Shown here in pieces: positions 6,583-13,121 of a stretch of 13,121 nucleotides of DNA. The DNA comes from JAADDG01 sp964450755 (GTDB lineage: Bacteria > Campylobacterota > Campylobacteria > Campylobacterales > JAADDG01): NCBI GenBank assembly GCA_964450755.1, contig CAYVDJ010000058.1, forward strand, positions 1 through 13,121, in the 5' to 3' direction. The notes beneath the pieces are model-generated. The model was not told the origin of the DNA. It did not search any database and was given only the letters and a program-made list of their open reading frames with translations. Position 1 is the stretch's first letter. Each line of letters opens with the position of its first letter. The translations under genes and the position numbers were made by a program.

Positions 6583-7467
6583 TTGGTATTTACAGTTCCT
6601 GCAACCAGTGCGAATTTGGGTCCGGGTTTTGATACTCTAGGACTTGCCATAGATTTACAAAACAGGGTTGTAATCAAAAGATCAAAATTTTTAAGTATCT
6701 CCATAAAAGGAGAGGGAGAGAATAATTACAGACTGAAAACAAATAACAGATTTGTTTCTATTTTTTATGAGATTTATCAAAGTCTAACAGGCAGAAAAGA
6801 TAATTTCAGATTTGAATTTTATAACAATATCCCATTGGCAAGAGGAATGGGCAGCTCTTCGGCAATAATCGTTTCAGCTATCGGAGCAGCTTATGCAATG
6901 TCTGAAGTAAAAAGTTCAAAAGAGAATATTTTAAATAAAGCTCTTGTTTTTGAACATCATCCGGACAATATCTCTCCTGCTGTTTACGGAGGATTTACCG
7001 TTTCGATACTAAACGGCTCAAAAGTCTGTGTAAAAAGAAAAATTCTGCCCGGTTTTTTAAAAGCGGTTATGGTTATTCCAAACAGAGCCATGTCAACAAA
7101 TCTTTCAAGAAAAGCTCTGCCAAAATTTTACAGAATGCAAGATATTGTTTTTAATATCTCCCATTCCTCTTTTTTGACGGCAGCTTTTTTTAATGAAGAC
7201 TGGGAGATGCTCAGACTTGCCTCTCAGGATAAAATTCATCAAAGATACAGGATGAATACAATGAAAGAGCTTTTTGAGGTGCAAAAAAGGGCATTAAAAA
7301 GCGGGGCATTGATGAGTACGCTTTCTGGCAGCGGCTCTTCGTTTTTCAATCTGGTTTATGAAGATGATGTAAAAAAAATCAAAAATGATCTAAAAAATGC
7401 TTTTCCAAGCTTTAGAATTGAAGCATTTGACCTAAATAACTCCGGATTTGAAATAAAAAAAATTTAA
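6583..7467 (+). CDS. thrB: Homoserine kinase ThrB
   Basis: A 294-residue GHMP-family kinase that phosphorylates homoserine with ATP in the threonine pathway. The N-terminus has the homoserine kinase signature VPATSANLGPGFDTLGLA. The ATP-binding loop PLARGMGSSSA is at residues 84-94, and the third GHMP motif LSGSGSSFF is at about 247-255. EHHPDNISPAVYGG matches the substrate-binding region. The length is normal. The start is TTG with AAGGA 6 bases upstream, directly after the stop of the TsaB-like gene, so no upstream ATG is needed. The other threonine genes are not in this window; its position between lpxC and infB is characteristic of Campylobacterota. Confidence 0.96.
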   Translation: MVFTVPATSANLGPGFDTLGLAIDLQNRVVIKRSKFLSISIKGEGENNYRLKTNNRFVSIFYEIYQSLTGRKDNFRFEFYNNIPLARGMGSSSAIIVSAIGAAYAMSEVKSSKENILNKALVFEHHPDNISPAVYGGFTVSILNGSKVCVKRKILPGFLKAVMVIPNRAMSTNLSRKALPKFYRMQDIVFNISHSSFLTAAFFNEDWEMLRLASQDKIHQRYRMNTMKELFEVQKRALKSGALMSTLSGSGSSFFNLVYEDDVKKIKNDLKNAFPSFRIEAFDLNNSGFEIKKI

Positions 7468-7481
7468 AAATAAAAAAATTT

Positions 7482-7490
7482 TGGTATAAT
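7482..7490 (+). promoter_or_regulatory. Extended -10 promoter overlapping the ylxR start
   Basis: TGGTATAAT follows an A/T-rich tract in the 25-base gap between thrB and ylxR. Its last base is only 2 bases before the ylxR ATG, so a normal start point (about 7497) would lie inside codon 2. It may therefore drive a transcript for infB, rbfA and rimP in which ylxR cannot be translated from its own ATG. Confidence 0.5.
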
Positions 7491-7492
7491 TC

Positions 7493-7735
7493 ATGACTAA
7501 GCCTATCAGACAATGTATATGTTGTAAAGGAAGATTAATTCAAGAAGATTTAAATAGATTTTTATGTATAGATAACGATTTGTATCATTATGCTGCTAAC
7601 AAAGGTAGAAGTTTATATATCTGCAACTCTTGTTTGAAACAAAAAAACAAAAAGCTGTTGAAAACGCTAAATTATCATTGCAAAAAAAAATATAAAAATG
7701 TAGAAGAGTTTTTTGAAAATATAAGGAGTATTTAA
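7493..7735 (+). CDS. ylxR: YlxR-family RNA-binding protein (DUF448)
   Basis: An 80-residue protein with the YlxR pattern: an N-terminal RxCxxC motif (IRQCICC, C8 and C11) followed by KGRLIQEDLNRF, then KGRSLYICNSC with a second cysteine pair near residues 44-47. YlxR proteins are small nucleic-acid-binding proteins, often encoded just before infB, and implicated in RNase P or ribosome-related functions in other bacteria. Here the gene lies directly upstream of infB, as expected. The ATG has no visible Shine-Dalgarno sequence; a TATAAT sits where one would be. Translation may depend on ribosomes finishing thrB 25 bases upstream. Later starts would remove the cysteine motif. Confidence 0.9.
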   Translation: MTKPIRQCICCKGRLIQEDLNRFLCIDNDLYHYAANKGRSLYICNSCLKQKNKKLLKTLNYHCKKKYKNVEEFFENIRSI

Positions 7736-7739
7736 TTAC

Positions 7740-10337
7740 ATGGGAAAAGTGCGTATCCACGAAATTGCTAAAGAGATCGGATTAAAAAGTAAAGAAGTTA
7801 TAGAAAAAGCTATAGAGATAAATATCAATGTAAAATCGGCTTCCAGTGCCGTGACCGAAGATGTTGCCGGAATGCTGATGAATTATATCATCAACGGTGT
7901 TTATGAGGAAAATAAAAAACCCCAGGTTGCCAAAACAGAAAAAGAGACTAAAAAAGAAGAACCAAAAAAAGTGCAGGAAAAAGAGAAACTTTCCTCAAAA
8001 ACAGATAAAGAGCAAAAGCGAGAACAAAAAATTACTCCGGATAAAACGGTTGAGACAAAAGAGGAGATCAAAAAAGAGAAACCTCATATCAAAGCAAAAG
8101 AGAAACCCAAAAAGGAGTCTTTAGCCCAAGCCAGTTTAAAAGGACGAAGAGGTCTGGTCATAGTAAAAAAGAAAAGACCAAAACCGGTTGAAAAAACTCC
8201 AAAAGAGGAGATTACAACCAAAAAAACTTCAACTCTCAGTGCGGCAACTCTTACCGATATGGTCAGTACAAGAAAGAAAAAAGCCAAAAAAACAGCGGCT
8301 GTGGGGAAAAAAGAGGAATCAAAAAAACTAGATATCCTTTCAAATATCTCTTTTAAAGAGGTCGAAGTGGAGAATGAAAAGGATATGGTTGTGCTTCCTG
8401 ATTTGACCAACCTTGGCAAAGAGGAAGATAAAGAACAGAAGAAAAAGGTTATAGACCACAATAAAATGAGAACAACCAAAAAAAGTCCTTTCCTGACACA
8501 AAATATCAAAAGAGGAACAAAAAGGAAAAAAAGAAAGAAGATTGTTTCCACAGAATCCGAGATAATAGAGAAAATCAAAATTCCCGAAGAGATTCGTGTA
8601 TATGAATTTGCCGACAAAATGGCAAAACAACCCAGTGAAATAATAAAAGCTCTTTTTAATTTAGGTGTAATGGTTACAAAAAATGACTTTTTGGACAAAG
8701 ACTCTATAGAAATCTTGGCGGACGAATTTGAAATAGAAGTAGAGATCATAAATCCTCTTGATGAATTCAACTATATAGCCGAATATGAAAATACTTCACA
8801 AGAAGATGAAACAGATGAAGATCTTATAGAAAAACCTCCTGTTGTTACGATAATGGGACATGTTGATCACGGAAAAACATCTCTGCTTGACAAAATCAGA
8901 AGTACGAAAATAACAGACAGAGAAGCAGGTGGAATAACACAGCATGTAGGAGCTTACAGCGTTACAAGAAACGGTAAAAAAATCACCTTTATCGATACTC
9001 CCGGTCATGAAGCCTTTACGGAAATGAGATCAAGAGGTGCTCAGGCCACCGATATAGCCATCATAGTCGTAGCGGCTGATGATGGTGTAAAACCTCAGAC
9101 CAAAGAGGCGATAGATCATGCAAAAGCTGCTGATGTTCCGATAGTCGTAGCCATAAACAAGATAGACAAACCAGAAGCAAATCCCGATCATGTCAAATCA
9201 CAACTTTCCGAGATAGGTATAGTTCCTGCCGATTGGGGCGGAGAGTATGATTTTATCAATGTTTCCGCAAAAACGGGTGAAGGCATAGACAATCTTTTGG
9301 ATGATCTTCTTGTTCAGGCAGAGCTTATGGAATTAAAAGCAAATCCAAAAGTATCACCAAAAGCCATCGTGATAGAGAGTTCTTTGCAAAAAGGAAGAGG
9401 TCCTGTTGCTACGGTGATTTTACAAAACGGAACTTTGCAAAAAGGAGATATCGTAGTCTGCGGAGGTACTTACGGAAAGGTAAAAGCGCTGCTTGATGAT
9501 GAAGGCAAAAATATAAAAGAAGCCTCTCCCGGTGATCCTGCGGTTGTTGTAGGACTAAACGAAGTTCCAAATGCCGGAGATATTTTGGTAGGTGTAAAAA
9601 GTGAAAAAATAGCAAGAGACTATGCCCAAAAAAGAGCCGAATATCTAAGACAAAAAGAACTCTCAAAAAGTACAAAGGTAACGCTTGACGAATTAAACGA
9701 GATGATAGCCGAAGGTTCTTTAAAATCTCTGCCTGTTATTTTAAAAGCCGATGTTCAGGGAAGTCTTGAAGCCATCAAAGGAAGTTTGGAAAAACTGAGA
9801 AACGAAGAGGTAAAAGTCGATATCATAAGTTCCGGTGTGGGAGGTATCACCGAAAGTGATATAGCATTGGCAGGTACAAGCGAAAACTGTGTGATTTTTG
9901 GTTTTAATGTAAGACCTACGGGTGTAGTCAAAGAAAAAGCCAAAAGTTCCAATGTTCAGGTTAAAACCTACAACATCATATATGATCTTATAGATGATGT
10001 CAAAAGCCTTTTAAGCGGTCTCTTATCTCCGATAGTCAGAGAAGAGGCTCTCGGACAGGCACAGGTAAGAGAGGTCTTCAGTATTCCGAAAATCGGAACA
10101 ATCGCCGGATGTATCGTAACTGACGGAGTTATCAACAGAGGCGCAAAAGTAAGGCTTATCAGAGAAGGTGTTATCATCTATGAAAGCAGTATCTCTTCTC
10201 TTAAAAGATTTAAAGATGATGTAAGAGAAGTGGCAAAAGGTTATGAATGCGGTATCGGTATCGAAAATTTCAATGATATCAAAGTAGGTGATTTCATAGA
10301 AAGCTTTAAAGAAGTGGAAGAAAAAGCGGTTTTATGA
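7740..10337 (+). CDS. infB: Translation initiation factor IF-2
   Basis: An 865-residue GTPase that places initiator tRNA on the 30S subunit and promotes 70S joining. The domain order is: an IF2 N-terminal module (residues 1-50, KVRIHEIAKEIGLKSKEVI), a long Lys/Glu-rich low-complexity linker (about 55-280), a second IF2-N-like module (about 282-340, IRVYEFADKMAKQPSEII), then the G domain. G motifs are G1 GHVDHGKT (373-380), G2 AGGITQHVG, G3 DTPGH (419-423), G4 NKID (473-476) and G5 SAK (509-511). C-terminal domains II-IV occupy about 540-865. The ATG is preceded by AAGGAG with an 11-base spacer, slightly long. It ends in ATGA overlapping rbfA. Possible internal starts in the linker are weak. 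Confidence 0.98.
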   Translation: MGKVRIHEIAKEIGLKSKEVIEKAIEININVKSASSAVTEDVAGMLMNYIINGVYEENKKPQVAKTEKETKKEEPKKVQEKEKLSSKTDKEQKREQKITPDKTVETKEEIKKEKPHIKAKEKPKKESLAQASLKGRRGLVIVKKKRPKPVEKTPKEEITTKKTSTLSAATLTDMVSTRKKKAKKTAAVGKKEESKKLDILSNISFKEVEVENEKDMVVLPDLTNLGKEEDKEQKKKVIDHNKMRTTKKSPFLTQNIKRGTKRKKRKKIVSTESEIIEKIKIPEEIRVYEFADKMAKQPSEIIKALFNLGVMVTKNDFLDKDSIEILADEFEIEVEIINPLDEFNYIAEYENTSQEDETDEDLIEKPPVVTIMGHVDHGKTSLLDKIRSTKITDREAGGITQHVGAYSVTRNGKKITFIDTPGHEAFTEMRSRGAQATDIAIIVVAADDGVKPQTKEAIDHAKAADVPIVVAINKIDKPEANPDHVKSQLSEIGIVPADWGGEYDFINVSAKTGEGIDNLLDDLLVQAELMELKANPKVSPKAIVIESSLQKGRGPVATVILQNGTLQKGDIVVCGGTYGKVKALLDDEGKNIKEASPGDPAVVVGLNEVPNAGDILVGVKSEKIARDYAQKRAEYLRQKELSKSTKVTLDELNEMIAEGSLKSLPVILKADVQGSLEAIKGSLEKLRNEEVKVDIISSGVGGITESDIALAGTSENCVIFGFNVRPTGVVKEKAKSSNVQVKTYNIIYDLIDDVKSLLSGLLSPIVREEALGQAQVREVFSIPKIGTIAGCIVTDGVINRGAKVRLIREGVIIYESSISSLKRFKDDVREVAKGYECGIGIENFNDIKVGDFIESFKEVEEKAVL

Positions 10338-10696
10338 AAGAAAAAAGTATAAAAATAAAAAGAGTTGAAAGCATTTTAAAAGAGCTTATCCCGGAAGCTC
10401 TATCTACTCTAAATGATGAGATGTTAAAAGGACTTGCCGTAACGGATGTGGATTGCAGCAGAGGAAAATATGATGCTGTTGTCTATATCGATAAAACTTT
10501 TCTTGATGAAGAGGAGCAAAAATATATCCAGACACATCTGAAAAAAGTCCACAGATATATAGAGGATTACTGTATGCAGGCGGAGGGATGGTACAGATGC
10601 CCTTCCATGCACTTTAAATTTGATGATTCTTTGGAGAAAAAGAACAAAATGGACGAACTTTTTTCAAAAATAGAAAAAGAGCTAAAAGATGGATAG
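10334..10696 (+). CDS. rbfA: 30S ribosome-binding factor RbfA
   Basis: A 120-residue protein with the RbfA KH-like layout: an N-terminal basic helix (IKIKRVESILKELIPEAL), a central strand region (GLAVTDVDCSRGKYDAVVYID), a helix (EEQKYIQTHLKKVHRYIED), and a final strand (WYRCPSMHFKFDDS) that matches the family's R..P.L.F..D pattern. RbfA assists late maturation of the 30S subunit and 16S 5' end processing, especially in the cold. It starts at an ATGA junction with infB and overlaps rimP by 8 bases, so coupling is expected. There is no strong Shine-Dalgarno of its own, only an upstream purine-rich stretch in infB. Confidence 0.92.
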   Translation: MKEKSIKIKRVESILKELIPEALSTLNDEMLKGLAVTDVDCSRGKYDAVVYIDKTFLDEEEQKYIQTHLKKVHRYIEDYCMQAEGWYRCPSMHFKFDDSLEKKNKMDELFSKIEKELKDG

Positions 10697-11120
10697 AGAA
10701 ACACTAAAATCACTGCTTCAAAACTGCGGAGTCGAGCTGTACGATACCGAAAGTGTTACCGAGAATGAGAGAAAAATATACAGAATCTACATAACATCAA
10801 AAGATGGTATTACGCTTGATAAATGTGAAGAGGTTACAAAGATAATATCTCCTATTTTAGACACCGATCCACCTATGAGCGGAGCCTATTATCTTGAAGT
10901 CAGCTCTCCGGGAGTTGAGAGAAAGCTAAAAAGCATAGATCATTTTAAAGCATCCATAGGAGAGTTTGTCAATATCCAGACTTTTGACAAAGAGAAAATA
11001 AAAGGCAAAATAATAAATGTAAATGAGAAAAACACTGTTGTTTTAAGAGATGAAAAGGGTGCTGTAAAAGAGATCGCTTTTAACGATATATCAAAAGCAA
11101 AAACCTACTATCAATGGTAA
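10689..11120 (+). CDS. rimP: Ribosome maturation factor RimP
   Basis: A 143-residue protein with the RimP hallmark LEVSSPGVERKL (about residues 68-79), preceded by an N-terminal alpha/beta domain with the family's LDKCEEVTKIISPILD helix and followed by a small SH3-like beta barrel (FVNIQTFDKEKIKGKIINV). RimP binds the 30S subunit and helps pseudoknot formation and S12 incorporation. The protein is slightly shorter than E. coli RimP (about 150). It overlaps rbfA by 8 bases and ribD by 7. Co-expression with infB and rbfA mirrors the nusA-infB operon logic of other bacteria, but without nusA in this window. Confidence 0.94.
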   Translation: MDRETLKSLLQNCGVELYDTESVTENERKIYRIYITSKDGITLDKCEEVTKIISPILDTDPPMSGAYYLEVSSPGVERKLKSIDHFKASIGEFVNIQTFDKEKIKGKIINVNEKNTVVLRDEKGAVKEIAFNDISKAKTYYQW

Positions 11121-12133
11121 CAGATGATAGTTTTTACATGTCTCTTGCTCTGAAAGAGGCATGGAAATATCAGGCTCTCACTTACCCAAATCCCCCCGTC
11201 GGCGCTTTAATACTTGATAAAAACAATTCCATCCTTTCGATAGAGGCACACAAAGAGGCAGGAAGAGAACATGCAGAACTAAATGCTATCATAAAAGCTT
11301 TCACTGTTTTAACAAAAGATGAAAAAATAGAGGATTTTTCAAATCCGAATGAAAAATATAACTACCTTTTAAAAAATCATAACAACATTTTCAAAGATTT
11401 TACAATCTTTGTAACTCTTGAACCATGTATGCATCAGGGGAAAACTCCTCCTTGTTCTTTACTTCTTTTGGAGCTTGGATTTAAAAGGGTTGTTATAGCA
11501 ACTACCGATCCGAACAAAAATGCCGGTGGCGGAGTGGAGTTTTTACGAAAAAACAAAATAACCGTAAAAACAGAAGTTTTGAAAGAAGAGGCAGATATCT
11601 TGATAGAGCCTTTTAAAAAATGGCAAAAAAACAAACCTTTTGTATTTTTTAAACTGGCTCACACCCAAAACGGCATAATAAAAGGCGGAATAATAAGTTC
11701 TATTGATTCAAGAAAACTGGTTCACAGGATAAGAAGTAAAATAGACCTTTTGGTTATAGGAGGAAATACGGTAAGGAGTGACAGACCAACTCTTGACTGT
11801 CGGCTGATAACAAACGAATATGCTCCGGATATTCTTATCTATTCAAGAAAAAAAGATTTTGATAAAAATATCTCTCTTTTTAAGGTAAAAAACAGAAAAG
11901 TTTTTATAGAGTCCGATCTTGAAAAGATAAAATCATACAAGCATATTATGATAGAGGGGGGAGAGGGAATGCTTAAGGAATCATTGGGTAAAATTGATTG
12001 GTTTTTAAGTTTTATTTCACCGGCAATGAGAGAAAATGAAAATATAAAATGTGATTTTAATTTAAAAAGACTCAATATTTCACTTATAAATGACGATATC
12101 ATAGTTTGGAACAAAATTATAAACAAAATTTAA
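11114..12133 (+). CDS. ribD: Bifunctional riboflavin biosynthesis protein RibD (deaminase/reductase)
   Basis: A 339-residue two-domain enzyme. The N-terminal deaminase domain has zinc ligands H53 (EHAE) with E55 as proton shuttle, and C105 and C114 in LEPCMHQGKTPPC. It would deaminate the diaminopyrimidine intermediate formed from GTP. The C-terminal domain (about 175-339; KLAHTQNGIIKG, GGNTVRSDRPTL, IMIEGGEGML) resembles the NADPH-dependent reductase that follows. Two departures: about 27 extra residues between HAE and PCxxxxxxPPC compared with E. coli (52 versus 25 positions), and TQNG in place of the usual SLDG at the start of the reductase. It begins with ATG overlapping rimP by 7 bases, with no clear Shine-Dalgarno, and is the last gene of the long chain. 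Confidence 0.92.
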   Translation: MVTDDSFYMSLALKEAWKYQALTYPNPPVGALILDKNNSILSIEAHKEAGREHAELNAIIKAFTVLTKDEKIEDFSNPNEKYNYLLKNHNNIFKDFTIFVTLEPCMHQGKTPPCSLLLLELGFKRVVIATTDPNKNAGGGVEFLRKNKITVKTEVLKEEADILIEPFKKWQKNKPFVFFKLAHTQNGIIKGGIISSIDSRKLVHRIRSKIDLLVIGGNTVRSDRPTLDCRLITNEYAPDILIYSRKKDFDKNISLFKVKNRKVFIESDLEKIKSYKHIMIEGGEGMLKESLGKIDWFLSFISPAMRENENIKCDFNLKRLNISLINDDIIVWNKIINKI

Positions 12134-12145
12134 AAGATATTTGAA

Positions 12146-12151
12146 TAAAAT
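12146..12151 (+). promoter_or_regulatory. Putative -10 element for the repeat-protein gene
   Basis: TAAAAT in the 46-base gap after ribD, about 29 bases before the chosen ATG, with a good AAAAGGGGA ribosome-binding site between. It would give a leader of about 22 bases. Weak on its own; read-through from ribD is equally possible. Confidence 0.3.
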
Positions 12152-12179
12152 AGATTATCTATTAAAAGGGGATAAAGTT

Positions 12180-12962
12180 ATGAAAAAAGTTTTACTTGTT
12201 GTTTTAAGTACGGTTATACTCTCTTTGGCAGGATATGCCAAATCCACTTCAAAATTGTATTATAAAAACGGCAAAGTCCACTATATATTTACAATTGACA
12301 ACGGAAAAAAGAACGGTGTAACAAAAGAATATAACAAAGACGGTTCTTTAAAGGCAGAGTGGAATTATAAAAATGACAAACTAAACGGCATCAGTAAGCA
12401 GTATGATAAAAACGGCAAATTAAAATATGAAGTATCCTATAAAAATGATATAGTTGACGGCATAACAAAAGAGTACAACAAAGACGGTTCTTTAAAAGCC
12501 GAATGGAACTATAAAGAGGGGAAAAAAAACGGTCTTAGCAAAATTTACTATCCCGGAGGCAAAATACACTATCTCTCCGAATTTAAAGATTCCAAATTAA
12601 ACGGTATAACAAAAGAGTATGACAAAAACGGCAGATTAAAAGCGGTATGGAACTATAAAAACGATAAATTAAACGGTATAACAAAAAAATATGATATCAA
12701 TCAAAATCTGAAATTTGAGATTACATATAAAGATGATATCATAGAGGGAATTACAAAAGAGTATGATGAAAACGGAAATGTAAAAACCAAGTGGAACTAT
12801 AAGAACAATAAAAAAGACGGTCTTACAGAAATCTACTATCCAAACGGCAATAAAAAATATGAATTGACATATAAAAACGGAATTTTAGACGGTCCCGCCA
12901 AAGAGTACTATGAAGACGGAACTCTGAAAGCCGAATGGGAATACAAAGAGGGCAAAATCTAA
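12180..12962 (+). CDS. Exported YwqK/MORN-like repeat protein
   Basis: A 260-residue protein. Residues 1-20 form a signal peptide: a Lys-Lys start, a hydrophobic core LLVVLSTVILSLAG and a likely cleavage after GYA (Ala20). No lipobox cysteine, so a periplasmic or secreted soluble protein is expected. The rest is ten 24-residue repeats with the core G-I-T-K-E-Y-x-x-x-G-x-L-K-x-E-W-x-Y-K-x, typical of the YwqK / MORN_2 family (COG2849). Database names call this family 'antitoxin' after Bacillus YwqK, but nothing here supports that role: no toxin gene is adjacent and the protein is exported. The start is set by AAAAGGGGA 8 bases before ATG 12180; a TTG 39 bases earlier would put charged residues before the signal peptide. 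The function is unknown; a binding or structural role is plausible. Confidence 0.85.
   Translation: MKKVLLVVLSTVILSLAGYAKSTSKLYYKNGKVHYIFTIDNGKKNGVTKEYNKDGSLKAEWNYKNDKLNGISKQYDKNGKLKYEVSYKNDIVDGITKEYNKDGSLKAEWNYKEGKKNGLSKIYYPGGKIHYLSEFKDSKLNGITKEYDKNGRLKAVWNYKNDKLNGITKKYDINQNLKFEITYKDDIIEGITKEYDENGNVKTKWNYKNNKKDGLTEIYYPNGNKKYELTYKNGILDGPAKEYYEDGTLKAEWEYKEGKI
12243..12959 (+). repeat. Ten in-frame 72-nt (24-residue) repeats
   Basis: Direct repeats start at residue 22, right after the predicted signal cleavage, and run to the last codon: nine full units of 72 bases and a final one of 69. Diverged copies share GITKEY, NG/DG and WNYK positions. Every second unit (2nd, 4th, 6th, 8th, 10th) is of one type (KAEWNY). 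The others alternate between a YYP/HY type (1st, 5th, 9th) and a KNDIVD/KDDIIE type (3rd, 7th), giving a four-unit, 288-base superperiod. Confidence 0.9.
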
Positions 12963-13121
12963 ATCTCCTGACATTCGGGACAAAGACCTCCAAAGATAAA
13001 AGCCGTGTGATCTATCTGATAACGGCTTTTACTCTCAACCTCTTTGATTATCAAATTGTTATCTACCTCTATATCCTTTACTTTTCCGCATTTTTCGCAG
13101 ATGATATGAGCATGTTCATCT
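12959..13121 (-). CDS. Fur-family metal/peroxide-responsive regulator, C-terminal part (PerR- or Fur-type)
   Basis: The last 53 full codons of a gene cut by the right window edge; the N-terminal winged-helix DNA-binding part is missing. Visible are EHAHIICEKCGKVKDIE, which holds the metal-binding H-x-H and the first structural-zinc CxxC, and HTAFIFGGLCPECQ, with the second CxxC near the C-terminus. Together they define the dimerisation domain of the Fur family. The short tail without extra histidines and the HAH/D spacing resemble PerR-type peroxide sensors as much as iron-sensing Fur; this cannot be settled from the fragment. Its TAG stop overlaps the TAA stop of the convergent repeat-protein gene by 4 bases (CTAA), leaving no spacer. 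Confidence 0.85.
   Translation of the reverse strand, partial: DEHAHIICEKCGKVKDIEVDNNLIIKEVESKSRYQIDHTAFIFGGLCPECQEI
12997..13031 (+). terminator. Putative terminator hairpin inside the Fur-family coding region
   Basis: A perfect 10-bp inverted repeat, TAAAAGCCGT and ACGGCTTTTA, with a 15-base loop, located 35 bases past the repeat-protein stop. On the plus strand the GCCGT/ACGGC core is followed by TTTT, the layout of an intrinsic terminator. The flanking A and T runs would let it work in the other direction too, but there it lies within the coding sequence. The loop is long and only five core pairs are GC-rich, so strength is uncertain. Confidence 0.45.

Noticed and set aside
8355..8387. 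Internal start in the IF2 linker (GTG at 8367 or ATG at 8385) for a short IF2 form
   Set aside because: Purine-rich sequence is expected from Lys/Glu codons; spacing to the ATG is too short and the GTG site is weak.
8084..8770. 228-codon open frame on the minus strand across infB
   Set aside because: It is the antisense of the Lys/Glu-rich IF2 linker, giving Ser/Phe/Leu-rich sequence with no motif; the infB frame is unquestionable.
12141..12179. Upstream TTG start for the repeat protein
   Set aside because: No ribosome-binding site in front of it, and it would bury the signal peptide behind 13 charged or mixed residues; ATG 12180 has AAAAGGGGA.
12180..12962. Antitoxin of a toxin-antitoxin pair, as the YwqK family name suggests
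   Set aside because: The protein has a signal peptide and no adjacent toxin gene; the name comes from one Bacillus member.

Overview
The window is AT-rich, densely packed bacterial DNA whose gene order and protein style point to the Campylobacterota (Epsilonproteobacteria), possibly a free-living Sulfurimonas- or Sulfurovum-like lineage. The order minC-like / lpxC / short tsaB-like / thrB / ylxR / infB / rbfA / rimP matches, from memory, the conserved cluster of Helicobacter and its relatives. AGA and ATA codons are frequent and TTG starts are common. Genus is not determined. There is no tRNA, rRNA, CRISPR array or recognisable insertion sequence.

Left part (1-2311), minus strand: a two-gene overlapping unit reads leftward. 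The upstream gene is an Rpn-family PD-(D/E)XK nuclease. The downstream gene is a radical-SAM protein of the spore photoproduct lyase family. Inside the Rpn gene a strong Shine-Dalgarno sequence precedes an in-frame ATG that would yield a separate 74-residue C-terminal protein. This is the arrangement described for E. coli Rpn toxins and their intragenic antitoxins, and is the best candidate here for a defence or toxin-antitoxin system. A 200-base divergent promoter region separates this unit from the main operon.

Centre (2312-12133), plus strand: a long chain of genes that overlap or nearly touch. It encodes a DHH phosphoesterase, a membrane-anchored M23 peptidase, a divergent MinC, LpxC (lipid A synthesis), a short TsaB-like protein, homoserine kinase, YlxR, IF2, RbfA, RimP and RibD. 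The first half serves the cell envelope and division; the second half serves translation initiation and 30S maturation, with threonine and riboflavin synthesis genes included. Two perfect TGGTATAAT extended -10 motifs inside the chain suggest internal promoters. The TsaB-like gene appears to start at an ATA codon fused to the lpxC stop.

Right part (12134-13121): an exported protein whose mature part is entirely ten 24-residue YwqK/MORN-like repeats, with a higher-order four-repeat pattern. It converges on a Fur/PerR-family gene cut by the window edge; the two stop codons overlap by 4 nt. A perfect 10-bp hairpin followed by T residues lies within the Fur-family coding sequence, where it could terminate the repeat gene's transcript.
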